From: CAILZL01 sp963791615
GTDB taxonomy: Bacteria; Pseudomonadota; Gammaproteobacteria; Steroidobacterales; Steroidobacteraceae
DNA length: 64,000 nucleotides
Direction of reading: 5' to 3'
Assembly (NCBI GenBank): GCA_963791615.1
Contig: CAWBTE010000006.1
Coordinates: 1,662,926 to 1,726,925 of the forward strand
Part shown: positions 50,156 to 61,289 of the stretch, in pieces
How the letters are laid out: each line of letters begins with the position of its first letter
How positions within the stretch are numbered: position 1 is the first letter of the stretch
Position numbers and translations under genes: made by a program
Notes under the pieces: model-generated
The model's database searches: none
What the model was told of the DNA's origin: nothing
Seen by the model: the letters and a program-made list of their open reading frames with translations, nothing else

Positions 50156-50972
50156 CGGACGCGTTCTCGCCGTCCTCCGCCACCTCGAGCCCCGCTGCGG
50201 CCACCGCGGCGAGCGTCGCCTCGAGCGCCGCCTCGTCCGGGAGCACGATCGTGAAGGAGCGCAGGCCGCGCGCGCCGGGCGGCGGCGGCCGGCGCGCCCG
50301 GGCCGGCCCAGGTGTTGAGCCCGAGGTGGTGGTGGTACCCGCCCGCCGAGACGAAGAGCGCGCCGGGGTAGCCGCGCACGGTCGGCTCGAAGCCGAGCCC
50401 GCCGACGTAGAACGCCTCGGCGGCGGGGATCGACGCGACCTGGAGGTGGACGTGGCCGATCCGGGTGCCGGGCGGCATCCCGGCCGCCGCCCGGCGTCAC
50501 CCGCAGGCGCGCTCGCGAGCACGCCGTCGAGGTCGAGCGGGAGCGTCCCCATCTGCAGCTGCCCGTCGTCGTAGCTCCACTCCTCCCGCGGGCGGTCGCG
50601 GTAGATCTCGATCCCGTTGCCCTCGGGATCGTCGAGGTAGAGCGCCTCGGAGACGAGGTGGTCGGCGGCGCCGGTGAACCGGTGGCCCGCTGCCGTGACC
50701 CGGTGCAGCGACCGGGCGAGCTCGGCGCGGGTGGGCACGAGCAGCGCGAGGTGGAACAGCCCCGTCGTCCGCGGCGGGCGCGGCGGCGCGCCGGGCCGCC
50801 CGACGAGCGTGACGAGCGCGGCGTCGTCGCCCGGCGCGCCGAGCTCGACGGTGTCGCCGTCGCGGCGGATCTCGCGCAGCCCGATCGCATCCCGGTAGAA
50901 CGCCGCCTGTGCGTCGAGGTCGGCGACGGTGAGCGCGACGGCGCCGAGCGTGGTGGCCGGATCGATCGTCAG
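50108..50972 (-). CDS. Two-domain VOC (glyoxalase/extradiol dioxygenase-fold) protein
   Basis: Domain one reads LGAVALTVADLDAQAAFYRD and GLFHLALLVPTRAELARSLH with the terminal ligand region LYLDDPEGNGIEIYRDRPRE. Domain two reads RIGHVHLQVASIPAAEAFYV, GGYHHHLGLNTWAGPGAP and SFTIVLPDEAALEATLAAV. The layout matches catechol-2,3-dioxygenase-like CatE proteins. His and Glu ligands look complete, so metal-dependent catalysis is likely. The start is CTG 50972, overlapping the MOSC stop as CTGA; the peptide LTIDPATTLGAVALTV begins where homologs begin. Shifts near 50490 and 50280, plus one at the end. Confidence 0.75.
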
Positions 50973-51741
50973 AGCGGCTCCACGGGATCGCCGAGGCGCA
51001 CCCGGCCCGGCTGCTCGACGCTGCCCCAGACGCCGATCGGAAGCGCCTCCTCGCTCTCGACGTGCGCGCGGTACCGCCTGAGAATGCGCAGGGTGTCGAG
51101 ATCCTTGATGCCCGTGTCGGGGTCGTGCGTCGTCACGGCGCAACGGCCGACGAGCGCGTGCAGCCTGACGACGGCCTCGCCGAAGGCCACGCGCCGGCCG
51201 ACCCAGGCGTCTTCCGCGTGCGCGTCGACCCCGTCGATCCCGAAGAGCATCCGGAACCGCCGGCCGTCGATGCGCGGCCTCGCCCGCCTCCCGGGCGAGC
51301 AGGTCGAGCGTGCCGCGGGAGACGAGCGAGACGCTGGCATCGCTGCCACGGTCGGAGCCCGCTCCCGGCTCGTCCGCGCGGACGAGCTCGAGCGGCCGCC
51401 CGGCGAACGCCGACAGCGCCTCCGAGAACGCTCCACCGACGATGCGGCCGGCGACCGGCCTGCCGAAGAAGCTCGTCTCGACCGGCCGCGCCGAGCTCGA
51501 CCGGGCCCTCGACCACGGTGCCGTCGGGGAAGCGCAGCGACAGGGTCGTGGCGTCCGGGTCGGTGGCGGCGGCGACCTGGACGAGCGGGCCGGCCACCTT
51601 GCCGTTGACCATCCGCCCGTCGTCCGAGATCAGGTAGAAGCGACGGTTGTCCCGCACGCCGGTGTGCTCGAGCTCGACCTCGTCGGCCTGCGTCAGGCCG
51701 AGCCCCTTCACCGGGGCGAACGTGATCGACGTGACGGTCAC
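50969..51741 (-). CDS. MOSC-domain protein
   Basis: N-terminal MOSC_N-like strand text TSITFAPVKGLGLTQADEVE, then HTGVRDNRRFYLISDDGRMV. The MOSC core is RMLFGIDGVDAHAEDAWVGR and VGRCAVTTHDPDTGIKDLDT with LRILRRYR. The conserved Cys of molybdenum-cofactor sulfurase C-terminal domains is present in GRCAVTTHDPDTG. Members carry activated sulfur or act as amidoxime-type reductases; which is unknown. Shifts near 51490 and 51285. GTG 51741 or ATG 51780 may be the start; the latter would overlap the divergent transglutaminase ATG. Confidence 0.75.
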
Positions 51742-51764
51742 TCCCTCGTCACCCGGCTGTGAGC

Positions 51765-51770
51765 TACGGT
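51765..51770 (+). promoter_or_regulatory. TACGGT -10 element, near-leaderless start
   Basis: TACGGT, eight bases, ATG 51779 of the transglutaminase gene. Confidence 0.45.
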
Positions 51771-51778
51771 CAGCGCCC

Positions 51779-52576
51779 ATGCGTCGCACAGTATCGGCCA
51801 GGCTCGAGCTCGAGATCCGCGACCACGCGGAGATCGCGCTTCAGATCGCGGTCGCGGCCGGCGAGCGGGTCGACGAGGTTCTCGACATCCGCCTCGACGG
51901 GGCGCCGGTCGCGGCGCGCGAGGTTCCCGGCGCACACGGCGGCCGCGCGCATGTGCTCGAGGTGGCGCCGGGACGCCTCGCCGTCACCTACTCGGCGACG
52001 GTCGTCGGGCACGCGAGCCCCGCTGCCTGCGGAGACGACGAGCGGCTCGTCTACCTGCGGCCGAGCCGCTACGCGGAGTCCGACCGGCTGGCCGAGGTCG
52101 CAAGGAGGCAGTTCGGAGGCATCGCCGACGCCGAGACCATCCTCGCCGCAGTCTCGTCCTGGGTCGGCGGGGAGATCGGGTACGAGGCGGGAAGCAGCCT
52201 GCCGACCCACGGCGCGGTGGACACACTGCTCGGCGGCCGTGGCGTCTGCCGCGACTTCGCGCATCTCGTCGTGGCGCTGCTGCGGGCCCGCGACGTGCCG
52301 GCGCGTGTCGCCGCGGTCTACGCGCCGGGCCTCCAGCCGATGGACTTCCACGCCGTCGCCGAGGCTCTCGTCGACGGCACCTGGCGGGTGGTCGATGCCA
52401 CGCTGCTCGCCCCGCGCAGCTCGCTCGTCCGGATCGCAACCGGGCGCGACGCCGCCGACACGGCGTTCCTGACGGTGATCGGCGGCACCGTCGATCTCGT
52501 CGGGATCGAGGTCGGCGCCGTCGTGGAGGGGAACCTCCCGACGGACGATCCCCGCGAGCTCGTCTCGCTCGGGTAG
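51779..52576 (+). CDS. Transglutaminase-like cysteine protease-fold protein
   Basis: Intact 265 residues. The N-terminal strand domain is followed by the catalytic triad: Cys in LLGGRGVCRDFAHLVVALLR, His in GLQPMDFHAVAEALVDGTW and Asp in RVVDATLLAPR. The family covers bacterial proteins that may crosslink or cut peptides. It has no signal peptide, so a cytoplasmic role is likely. It shares a very short divergent region with the MOSC gene and converges on the desaturase gene. Confidence 0.85.
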   Translation: MRRTVSARLELEIRDHAEIALQIAVAAGERVDEVLDIRLDGAPVAAREVPGAHGGRAHVLEVAPGRLAVTYSATVVGHASPAACGDDERLVYLRPSRYAESDRLAEVARRQFGGIADAETILAAVSSWVGGEIGYEAGSSLPTHGAVDTLLGGRGVCRDFAHLVVALLRARDVPARVAAVYAPGLQPMDFHAVAEALVDGTWRVVDATLLAPRSSLVRIATGRDAADTAFLTVIGGTVDLVGIEVGAVVEGNLPTDDPRELVSLG

Positions 52577-52587
52577 CGCGGGGAGCC

Positions 52588-53693
52588 CTACCCCATCTCG
52601 ATCTCGGCCGGCAGGCCGAGCTGCCCCATCGTCTTCAGATGGAGGAAGTGCGAGCGCAGGGCCCGGCCGAGCGACGGGTGGAACGAGTAGCGGACGCCGT
52701 GCTTGGCGCAGTTGCGCCGCACGATCTCGGCGATCTTCGGGTAGTGCGTGTGCGGCACCTTGGGGAACAGGTGGTGCTCGATCTGGAAGTTGAGGCCGCC
52801 GAGCATCCAGGTCAGCACCGGGTTGCGCGGGCAGAAGTCGACGGTCGTCTCGACCTCGTGCACGGCCCAGATCCGGCGCTCGCTCGCGGAGCTCGTCCGC
52901 CGAGGCGAACGATGCCTCCTCGACGCAGTGGGCGAGCTGGAACGTCGTCGCCATGATCAGGCTCGTGATCATGGTGAACCCGACGTAGGCACCGAGGACG
53001 GCCCACCACGGGTAGACGAGCAGCGGGATCACGATCGCCCAGGTGATGAAGAACGCCTTGCCGGCGAACACGCCGACGAGGTTCCAGCCGCGCGGCGCCC
53101 GCAGGGCGCTCTCGCCGACGCTGCCACGCCGGAACGCGGCGAGGTCGCCGACCGTCTGCCAGCGCAGGCCCATCAGCGTGTACATCGGCCAGATGTAGTA
53201 CTGCTGGAAGCGGTACCAGGGCCGGGCGGGCTGGGACGGGGTGAAGCGGGCGAGCGGGACCTGGGTGGCGTCGTCGTCGAACCCGTCGACGTTCGTGTAG
53301 GTGTGGTGGGCGACGTTGTGCTTCACGCGCCAGGCGTAGCTCGAGAAGCCGAGCAGCGAGTCGGTCGACCAGCCGACGAGGTGGTTCCAGCGGCGCTGCT
53401 TGAAGTAGGCGCCGTGGTTCGCGTCGTGCTGGACGCAGAAGGCGGTCAGCATCGCCCCGACGACGAGCCCGAGGAGGCACAGCATCGCGACGAACGAGCC
53501 CGGGCTGGACGAAGATCAGCACCGACCACGAGACGGCGGTCAGGGCGAGGGCGATCGGCGCCTTCGCGTAGAGCAGCACGGCGCCCTTGATCCGGGTGCT
53601 GCCGCGCGAGAGATACTGCTCGACCTCCCGGCGCGTGTCCTGGATGAACGCTCCACCGTTGTCGAACGCAAGCTTCGTTGCGGCTGCCTTCAT
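52588..53693 (-). CDS. Membrane fatty-acid desaturase (acyl-CoA/acyl-lipid front-end type)
   Basis: About 367 residues. The three His boxes that hold the di-iron centre are complete: AFCVQHDANHGAYF, VKHNVAHHTYTNVDG and GGLNFQIEHHLFPKVPHTHY. The Gln in QIEHH is typical of delta-5/delta-6 front-end desaturases. Four membrane helices, including VGAYVGFTMITSLIMATTFQ-like text. It introduces a double bond near the acyl head group. GGGAGG precedes ATG 53693. Shifts occur near 53505 and 52890. Confidence 0.88.
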
Positions 53694-54037
53694 GACGGCC
53701 TCCCTCTATGACGGATAGGGAGAGCGCAGAGTGGCGCCGCCGAATACTCGTCCTCGTGTGGAGCCAGGGTAGCGGCCGGGGCGGCCGGACGCGGATTGCG
53801 TTTCGGTGAACCCGGCGCACCCGGCCCTCGAGCCGGACGGGCGGAGAACGAAAAGAGGGGCCGCCGCCAGCCCCTCTCTCCCGCAGGCTCCCCGAGGGGA
53901 ACCGGTATCTCTCGACCTCCGCGTCCGCCGCACCGTCGCGTTCCGTCGAGGTAGGCGCATTCTGCACCACCGGCCGGGGCCGTGCACTCACCCTTCCGGG
54001 GTTGACTGCTCACCCGGGCGGGGTTGACGAGCGCGGT
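53694..54037. other. Gene-free gap of about 340 bases
   Basis: No convincing coding sequence in any frame. It holds the upstream region of the desaturase gene, a hairpin at 53854-53877, and the region beyond the end of the DUF779 gene. No repeats of other kinds were seen. Confidence 0.5.
53854..53877. terminator. 8-bp hairpin upstream of the desaturase gene
   Basis: AGAGGGGC pairs with GCCCCTCT around an eight-base loop. It could end transcription from the DUF779/aldehyde dehydrogenase genes, 160 bases past the DUF779 stop, or be a leader structure of the desaturase mRNA. Confidence 0.45.
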
Positions 54038-54442
54038 TCACGCGTCGTGGCTGCCGGGCGGGTCCCAAGAAGTGGGAGGAGACGAGAGCGACGTTGGCCG
54101 TCTTCGAGTCTCCACAGCGCAGGAGACGCCACGAGTCACGAAGTGGAGGCCGCCGGGCGCTTCGAGTGAGAACCCGGGTGCGGGGCCGACTGCGACATCG
54201 AGGAGCAGCTCGGGCCGGTTCCAGCGCTCGTGTTGATCTGCGTCGATGAAGAACGAGGCGCCGCCGACTTCACCGAGCAGAAGATCGTTTGGCCCGAGCA
54301 GGAGCTCGCCGGCACGGAAGCACATCGGAGAGCTGCCGTCGCAGCAGCCCTCCGATTGGAAGAACATCAGCTTTCCGTGCGTGGCGGTCAGGCGCTCGAT
54401 CGCCGCGATCGCGGCGTCGGTGGCGACGACCCTTCCGGCCAC
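54038..54442 (-). CDS. DUF779 protein, partner of aldehyde dehydrogenase
   Basis: Intact, 134 residues. Family text: LTATHGKLMFFQSEGCCDGS, SPMCFRAGELLLGPNDLLLG and FFIDADQHERWNRPELLLDV. The Cys pair in GCCDGS and the Cys in MCF may bind a metal. It starts 13 bases after the aldehyde dehydrogenase stop. This gene pair is found in many genomes (exaC/adh with DUF779). The role of DUF779 is not known; help in alcohol or acetaldehyde oxidation is inferred. Confidence 0.88.
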   Translation of the reverse strand: MAGRVVATDAAIAAIERLTATHGKLMFFQSEGCCDGSSPMCFRAGELLLGPNDLLLGEVGGASFFIDADQHERWNRPELLLDVAVGPAPGFSLEAPGGLHFVTRGVSCAVETRRRPTSLSSPPTSWDPPGSHDA

Positions 54443-54455
54443 GTCTCGACACCTC

Positions 54456-55997
<1,542 letters not shown>

Positions 55998-56185
55998 GAC
56001 ATCTCCTTTGTCCGAACCGATGCGCCCGATCGGCGTATCACCTCGATGATCCCACCCGGCCGGAGGCGCCGCATCGGTAGAAGCCCCGTATCCGCGCTCG
56101 GTTTCGAGCGTTCCGAGGGTGACCGGTTCCTGTGACGGCCGCGAGATCGCGGTGGTAGGAATGAGAGACCATCTACGGAAAGGGC

Positions 56186-56452
56186 TTGTTGCCGCGCATC
56201 CTGGTCGCCGAGTGCCTGCAGGAGATCTCGTCGTTCAACCCCACGCCGAGCGAGTACGACCTGTTCGTCGTGCTCCGGGGGGACGAGGTGCTCGACACCC
56301 AGCGTGGGCTGAACACGTTCGTCGCCGGCGCGCTCGACGTCTTCGAGGCGACGCCGGACGTCGACAGAAACCCTCAGCCCGGGTGCCCACAGGGCGGAAA
56401 CGGCTTGCACAGGTACCATCGCCCACGCCGCCCCCATCGACTAGCGGCCTAG
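56186..56452 (+). pseudogene. N-terminal remnant of an MlrC-type (M81) metallopeptidase
   Basis: TTG 56186 follows GGAAAGGGC. The text RILVAECLQEISSFNPTPSE, YDLFVVLRGDEVL and TQRGLNTFVAGALDVFEATP matches the start of M81 peptidases such as MlrC. After about 60 residues (56375) the homology stops and a meaningless tail runs into a stop within the tRNA-Glu gene. A full-length member would be near 490 residues, so this is a truncated gene, cut next to a tRNA. Confidence 0.65.
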
Positions 56453-56502
56453 GTCACCACCCTTTCAAGGTGGCTACACGGGTTCGAATCCCGTTGGGGG
56501 CA
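56430..56502 (+). tRNA. tRNA-Glu (anticodon UUC)
   Basis: 73-base cloverleaf. Acceptor GCCCCCA pairs with TGGGGGC, discriminator A. Anticodon stem CCACC/GGTGG closes the loop CTTTCAA, with anticodon TTC. The T arm is ACGGG-TTCGAAT-CCCGT. No CCA is encoded. It marks the left side of a gene-poor stretch. Confidence 0.95.
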
Positions 56503-56757
56503 TCTCTCGAAATCCCGAACAGACACCGGGATCCAGCCCACGGCCTCTCCGCTGGAAAGGGGCTGGAAACGCAAAGTGACCTCAAGATGACCCCGTCTGT
56601 GCTGCGAACGGTTGTCATGCCTCGAATCTCCTGAACATGCTGCTTTTCTGTGGGTCTTCGCCGTACATCGGGCAGGAGTCGATGTGGGTTAGCGGGGTAT
56701 CGGCTGTCCGCGACTTCATCCTGGCAATCCAGGCATTCCATGCTGCACTTGATGCGC

Positions 56758-57272
56758 TCACCCCCGGATCGGTCGATCGGCTTCGGGGTACCCACTTCCG
56801 CGGACGGTGAGAAGCCACTGCGTTAGGTCCGACCATTCGGTCGCCGAGGATTCGAGCGCCGGCACCTTTCCGACTCCCTTCTTGGCGTCACCGAATGCGA
56901 CCTCGTAGAAGTCGATCTGGGTCAGCGTGGCGGAGAGATCCACAGCAATGAGCACAGGGTCGATCCACCATCCAGCGCGCCTTCGCCAATCGCGTCGAGC
57001 CCACGGCAGCCGTCCGCGCACGACGAGTCTGCGTTCCGACGGTGCTGCTGCCGCGTCGGCGAGGAAGCCGTCATTCCACCAGCCATCACGCCATCCCGCG
57101 TGGTGTGTCAGCGCGTCGGCCGCAAAACCACTCCAACTGAAACATAGATCCAGGGTCTTGGCGGAAACGCGTCAGGGCCACCGCTCCTGATCGCAGCGAT
57201 GCAAGCCGCCGCCGCTTCCGCAAACGAGGCTTCCCATCGATCGCGAATGCTCTGTTCTTCGTCGAGGCCCAT
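56758..57272 (-). CDS. Hypothetical protein, about 170 residues
   Basis: ATG 57272 gives MGLDEEQSIRDRWEASFAEA, continuing AAACIAAIRSGGPDAFPPRP and WIYVSVGV. After a one-base shift near 57125 it reads SGFAADALTHHAGWRDGWWN, then GWWIDPVLIAVDLSATLTQI and DFYEVAFGDAKKGVGKVPAL, ending ADRPIRG. Both parts have coding-like composition, and the stop is clean. No family recognised. Its codon use is less GC-extreme than that of genes left of 56 kb. Confidence 0.5.
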
Positions 57273-57499
57273 CCGTGGTCGGTTTGAGCCAGCACCGTCG
57301 AAGTAGCAACGACCCCGGAACGGAGAACGGCTCCTGTGGCCTTGGAGCAGCGTAGGTCAGGAGTTGTGACACCAGGTTGACCCCATCCGTTCTGAAGAAC
57401 GGTCGTGACGACCGCCGTGCGCCGCTGGGAAGTGGAGTTCTTCGCGGGTTGTGGGTCTAAGGTGAGAGCGTCTCTTCGCGCAGGCCAGGGTGAACCGTC

Positions 57500-58063
57500 T
57501 TAGTGCGTCGTGGCCGGCGGCGTGCCACAGTTCCATTGGCCGCTGAACTTGCTCTTGCCCTTCACACCGTTTCCTAGGTGGGAGAAGATCGTGAACGTGC
57601 CGCTCCTCAGCCCGTCCCGCAGACGGGCTGTTCCGATCACGGCCAAATGTATGCCGCGGCGCAAGTGCATTCCACCGTCGATAACGCCCGGCGCGACTAT
57701 GGTCGCCGGATTCGCGCTCCACGACGAGGTAGAGGCTCTTGGGCCGCTCCGAAGCGTTGTCCCAGGGGTACTGGCCGAAGTACAAGCGTGCGCCGCTTGC
57801 CCCAATGAAGCATGCGCTAGGTGTGAGCACGTTCGATACACCGCTCGCAGTCCGCACGACAGCTTTCCCGGCTTTGCAGACGAGCGGTTTTGGAGACAAC
57901 GCTGCTCGGGATCTCGGTGCTCGGCGGACACATCACACCGCCACCGTCCGCCGCAAACCGTCGATGCGCCAGCCAACAAGCACACCGCGGAGAGGACTAC
58001 GAGCTGAGCCGACCACGCGCATTGCCGGAAGTGTGCCTCGCTCGTCACGTCGTTGCAAGACAC
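57500..58063 (-). CDS. Small secreted hypothetical protein
   Basis: The N-terminus, QLVVLSAVCLLAGASTVCGG, looks like a signal peptide. The mature part, across shifts near 57890 and 57700, reads PLVCKAGKAVVRTASGVSNV, LTPSACFIGASGARLYFGQY, PWDNASERPKSLYLVVERE, GTFTIFSHLGNGVKGKSKFS and GQWNCG. There are several Cys. No family recognised. ATG 58063 is tentative. Confidence 0.5.
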   Translation of the reverse strand: MSCNDVTSEAHFRQCAWSAQLVVLSAVCLLAGASTVCGGRWRCDVSAEHRDPEQRCLQNRSSAKPGKLSCGLRAVYRTCSHLAHASLGQAAHACTSASTPGTTLRSGPRASTSSWSANPATIVAPGVIDGGMHLRRGIHLAVIGTARLRDGLRSGTFTIFSHLGNGVKGKSKFSGQWNCGTPPATTH

Positions 58064-58680
58064 GCCGCTCCCTCGGGTGACTGTGAGACTCGGTGGGCTG
58101 GTCTGTCTGGGGTTCGTTGCCAGCCTGGTGTCGTGCTGCTCCGCTTGTGACTCGATTCGCGAATGACCCGCGGTGCGGTGTCCTTCCAGTGATGTGTCCG
58201 GCCGGAGTGGCGGTGCCGGTCTGGAGCCCGCTTGCTGGCCTGATCAGAAGCCTGTCCACCCCGTAGGGGTGTGACCCGTCACAGCAGGCGGTTGCTGACT
58301 ATGGTCGCTCGCCAGAGTGGGCCGTTCGTCTCAGTGCGTCTCGGAGCCGACCTCGTCCAGGTAGTCGATTCGTACCGACGACATGTCGATCCCGTCGCTG
58401 GTCCAGTCGTGAACGTCTTCGAGGTTGAAGACGCGCTCGACGAGAGCCTGCGCGGGGGCGAGCCGACCCGCAATCTGTCCGAGATCGAACGCATCCTCGG
58501 AGACCTGTACTGCGAGTGGGGCCGAGATCGACGACTGCCTGGACGCCGAAGAGGGCGATCTTGGCCTTTCCAGGGCGCTCCCTCGAACTGATTGACCCAG
58601 ACCCTCGCAGTTCGACGAGGGCCCGGCCCGTTGGCGCCACCTTCTTCGTGATTTCCGATTCGGCCACCCTGATCGTGGCC
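58064..58680. other. About 600 bases with no confident gene
   Basis: Competing frames on both strands give no recognisable protein. A possible start on the minus strand (MAESEITKKVAPTGRALVEL at 58667) and one on the plus strand (58271) cannot both be real, and neither is supported by a ribosome site. The region contains a TGTGAC/GTCACA palindrome at 58270-58283. Confidence 0.4.
58270..58283. promoter_or_regulatory. TGTGAC-CC-GTCACA palindrome
   Basis: Perfect six-base arms with a two-base centre. It recalls CRP/FNR half-sites (TGTGA...TCACA), but with four rather than six bases between the half-sites. No gene starts close by. Confidence 0.25.
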
Positions 58681-58686
58681 TAGAAT
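58681..58686 (+). promoter_or_regulatory. TAGAAT -10 element, leaderless start
   Basis: TAGAAT, six bases, ATG 58693 of the beta-helix/VCBS protein gene. Confidence 0.55.
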
Positions 58687-58692
58687 CGCCAG

Positions 58693-60756
58693 ATGTCGCG
58701 CGAGCCCCTCCAGCGGCCGTCGCACCGGGCCTCCTTTCGCCGCGTGACGCTCGTGTTCGGCGTGCTTGCGCTTGCGCTCGGTCTTGCGGGGCAGGGCGGC
58801 GCCAGGCGTCATGCGTCCTGCGCCATCGCTCCGGGAAAGGTCGTCGACATCAAGGGCAGCACCCCTGGAGTGGGCGCGACAAGCTGGTCAAGGCGGTCGA
58901 GATCGTCCGAACACCACGGTCAGGCTCGGCCCGGACGTTGACATGGACCCCATGGGCGACGCAGGGCCGACTACGTCGCCGGCGGGTGTGACGCTCATGA
59001 GCGTCTCGCTGCTTCGCCGCGACGGGGGGTGGAGTCGACCAAGACGAAGGCCGTCGCCCCGGTGCTTTCCGCGCGGATCGAGGCGGGCGCCTCGGGCCCG
59101 TGCCTCTACACGAAGAAGAGGCCCGCAACCGCTCTTCCCCCAGGTCGAGTGCTTCCCCGACGGCGCATCAATGACAGCGTCCGCTTCACCGGCTTCCGTT
59201 TGGCGGCCCGCACCGGGGTCGAGTCGATGACGAGGAGGGGAGATCGGGATACGTCGTCAACTGTGTCGACGTCGAGATCTCGAACATGGAGATCTTCAAC
59301 TGGAGCGGCCAGGCGATCAAGATCGTCGACGAGGCGCGCTTCGACGGGGGGGGGCGGATCGACCGACCCGATCAGATCAGGGTCTTCGGCAACTTCATCC
59401 ACAACAACCAGCACATCGGAGCGGAGGGGTACGGCGTCGCCGTGGGTCAGGGAGCGAACGCCCGAATCACCGAGAACGTGTTCGACTTCAACCGTCACGC
59501 GGTCGAGGCAAACGGCGATCGGACGGCTACGTGGCCGCGCGGAATCTCGTTCTCAAGGGTGGCGGCTACCACAAGCTCGGGTTCCACACCCACGAGTTCG
59601 ACGTCCATGGAACGAGCAACTGCGGGGTAGCGGGTTCTTCGACAACCCCGCCTGGAACTGCGGCCGGGCCGGGCGAAACGTCGTCTACGAGGCCAATGCG
59701 TTCCAGTACACGAAAGCGAAAATCGTCAACAATCCGAGGCACACCGCAGGGCGGCGACAACAACCGAAACGTGTTCGCGAACCCGGTAGTCGTCAACGAC
59801 ACGTTGACCAAATCGGGCGGCATCGCGCTCACCAAGGGAGGAAGAACGTCCGCATCGGGAAGGGGCTGCTCGCGAATAGGCCCCGGAACGACCCATTCGG
59901 CCACTACGGCGTCTGCGACTTCGACGGCACCGGCGTCGACGATCTGTTCCTCGCCACCGGGGTGACGTGGTGGTACGCGAGCGGCGGCGACACGCACTGG
60001 TCGTATCTCAACCTTGCCGACGAGCAGCTCGACCAGGTCAGGCTCGGGTACTTCGACAACGACCTGCGATGCGACATCCTCGCCGAGAACAGCGGCAACT
60101 GGGAGATCTCCGGCGGCACCGCGCCCTGGCGCGCGCTCGGCTCGTTCGGCGTTCCGCTCAACGAGGTCGTCTTCGGGCAGTTCGGGCCCGCAGAACCGCG
60201 CCCGGCACCGCCGACCACCCACGCTTTCCGGCGCGCGCCCGACGGCCAGTGGTACCTCACGCGCTGACCTCACCCGACTGGCCGCCCGCGCAGAGCTCGT
60301 CGACGCCGCTAACCTCCGCTTCGGCGACTTCACGGGGGACGGCGTCACGGATGTGCTCGCAGTCCAGGGTGGCCGCTGGGCGATCTCCGAGAGCGCAACC
60401 GGATCGTGGCAGACGCTGAACTCGAAGCTCTCGAATGACCTCGACTCGGTCACGCTCGCCGACCTCGACAACGACCGTCGCGAGGACCTGGTGCGGTTCG
60501 AGAAGAGCGGCACGAGCTCTCTGAAAGCTCTCCGTTTCGTGGGGCGGCCGCAGCAGCTGGACGCCGCTCACGACGATGACTCGGGATCGCGTTCGCCGCG
60601 ACCGCGTTCCAGGGCCCGCCCGCGCTCCCGCTCTACTCCTTCGCCGGCCGATTTGACGCGACTGGGGGCGACGACCTGCTGATCGTCGACACCAAGCGCA
60701 ACGGCCGCTTTGCCAACCGAGGCGGCACGATGTGGAACAGCCAGTATCCGTACTGA
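58693..60756 (+). CDS. Secreted protein with parallel beta-helix and VCBS/FG-GAP repeats
   Basis: About 680 residues. The signal peptide reads VTLVFGVLALALGLAGQGGA. The middle part is a right-handed beta-helix of the kind in polysaccharide lyases or surface proteins: VEISNMEIFNWSGQAIKIVD, IRVFGNFIHNNQHIGAEGYG, ARITENVFDFNRHAVEANG. The last third has FG-GAP-like repeats: YGVCDFDGTGVDDLFLATGV, LGYFDNDLRCDILAENSGNW, RFGDFTGDGVTDVLAVQGGR and LADLDNDRREDLVRFEKSGT, with calcium-type Asp loops. It is exported and probably binds or cuts a sugar polymer; this is inference. Many shifts, for example near 58880, 59150, 59250, 59515, 59625, 59760, 60260 and 60570. Confidence 0.72.
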
Positions 60757-60948
60757 GCCAGGTTTGGAACGCTGTCTCAGGAGGTGCATTCCGCTGTCGC
60801 AATCGCAACGGGGTTGCAGATCCCGCCGTTGAATGCGGCCGCCTGAGCGGACACCTGACACGGTGGCACGAACCAGTAGCCGCCTTCACGCTGCGCAACC
60901 GACTAGCATCGGCCCTCTGGCGAAAACCGCTTCAATGGCGGGAATCAC

Positions 60949-61021
60949 GGGCGGTTAGCTCAGCTGGTAGAGCACCTCGTTTACACCGAGGGGGTCGGCG
61001 GTTCGAGCCCGTCACCGCCCA
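60949..61021 (+). tRNA. tRNA-Val (anticodon UAC)
   Basis: 73-base cloverleaf. Acceptor GGGCGGT pairs with ACCGCCC, discriminator A. D arm TAGCTCAGCTGGTAGAGCA; anticodon stem CCTCG/CGAGG with loop TTTACAC, anticodon TAC; T-loop GTTCGAGCC. No encoded CCA. Confidence 0.95.
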
Positions 61022-61172
61022 TTCGAACCCGCCCACCTGGGCCTATCTGGCATGGGTAGGCGGGTCAGCCCGTTGGACGCGAGCCACCGGGAGCCGTCAC
61101 CGCCCGCGTATCTCCGCAATTTCCGGGAGTTTGTGCTATTGGCGACAAGGTGTTAGCGTCAGGGAGTTCGTG

Positions 61173-61289
61173 ATGACGTGGCCGAGCCGCCGTGTGGGTG
61201 TCTTCGCCCTCGCTGTTCTGGCCGGGATAGGCGTCGGCATGCTCGTGCTTCGTCGCACTCGACGGACGAGAGGAGGCGCACTCTTGTGA
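61173..61289 (+). CDS. 38-residue single-span membrane peptide
   Basis: ATG 61173 follows AGGGAG. The peptide starts MTWPSRRVG, has one membrane helix FALAVLAGIGVGMLVL and a basic end RRTRRTRGGALL. Its TGA overlaps the GTG of the next gene (GTGA), the coupling style used throughout this window, which supports it as a real gene or leader peptide. Confidence 0.55.
   Translation: MTWPSRRVGVFALAVLAGIGVGMLVLRRTRRTRGGALL

Noticed and set aside
58270..58283. TGTGAC-CC-GTCACA as a CRP binding site linked to the cyclase at 13815
   Set aside because: The half-site spacing is wrong for CRP, no gene starts nearby, and the cyclic-nucleotide-binding protein in this window lacks a DNA-binding domain.
58271..58667. 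Opposed small open frames as genes (plus 58271-58591, minus 58667-58299)
   Set aside because: They overlap on opposite strands, neither has a ribosome site or TANNNT element at the right place, and neither has recognisable protein features.
56503..60948. A prophage, integrative element or insertion sequence between the two tRNA genes
   Set aside because: No integrase, transposase, capsid or terminal inverted repeat was found; only gene loss next to a tRNA and unusual composition remain, so I keep it as a question, not a feature.
61004..61105. GAGCC-GTCACCGCCC after the tRNA-Val (61091-61105) as an attachment-site copy of the tRNA 3' end
   Set aside because: The match is about 14 bases with one gap, only 85 bases away, and the DNA between holds just a weak GC hairpin. 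Too short and too close to support integration.
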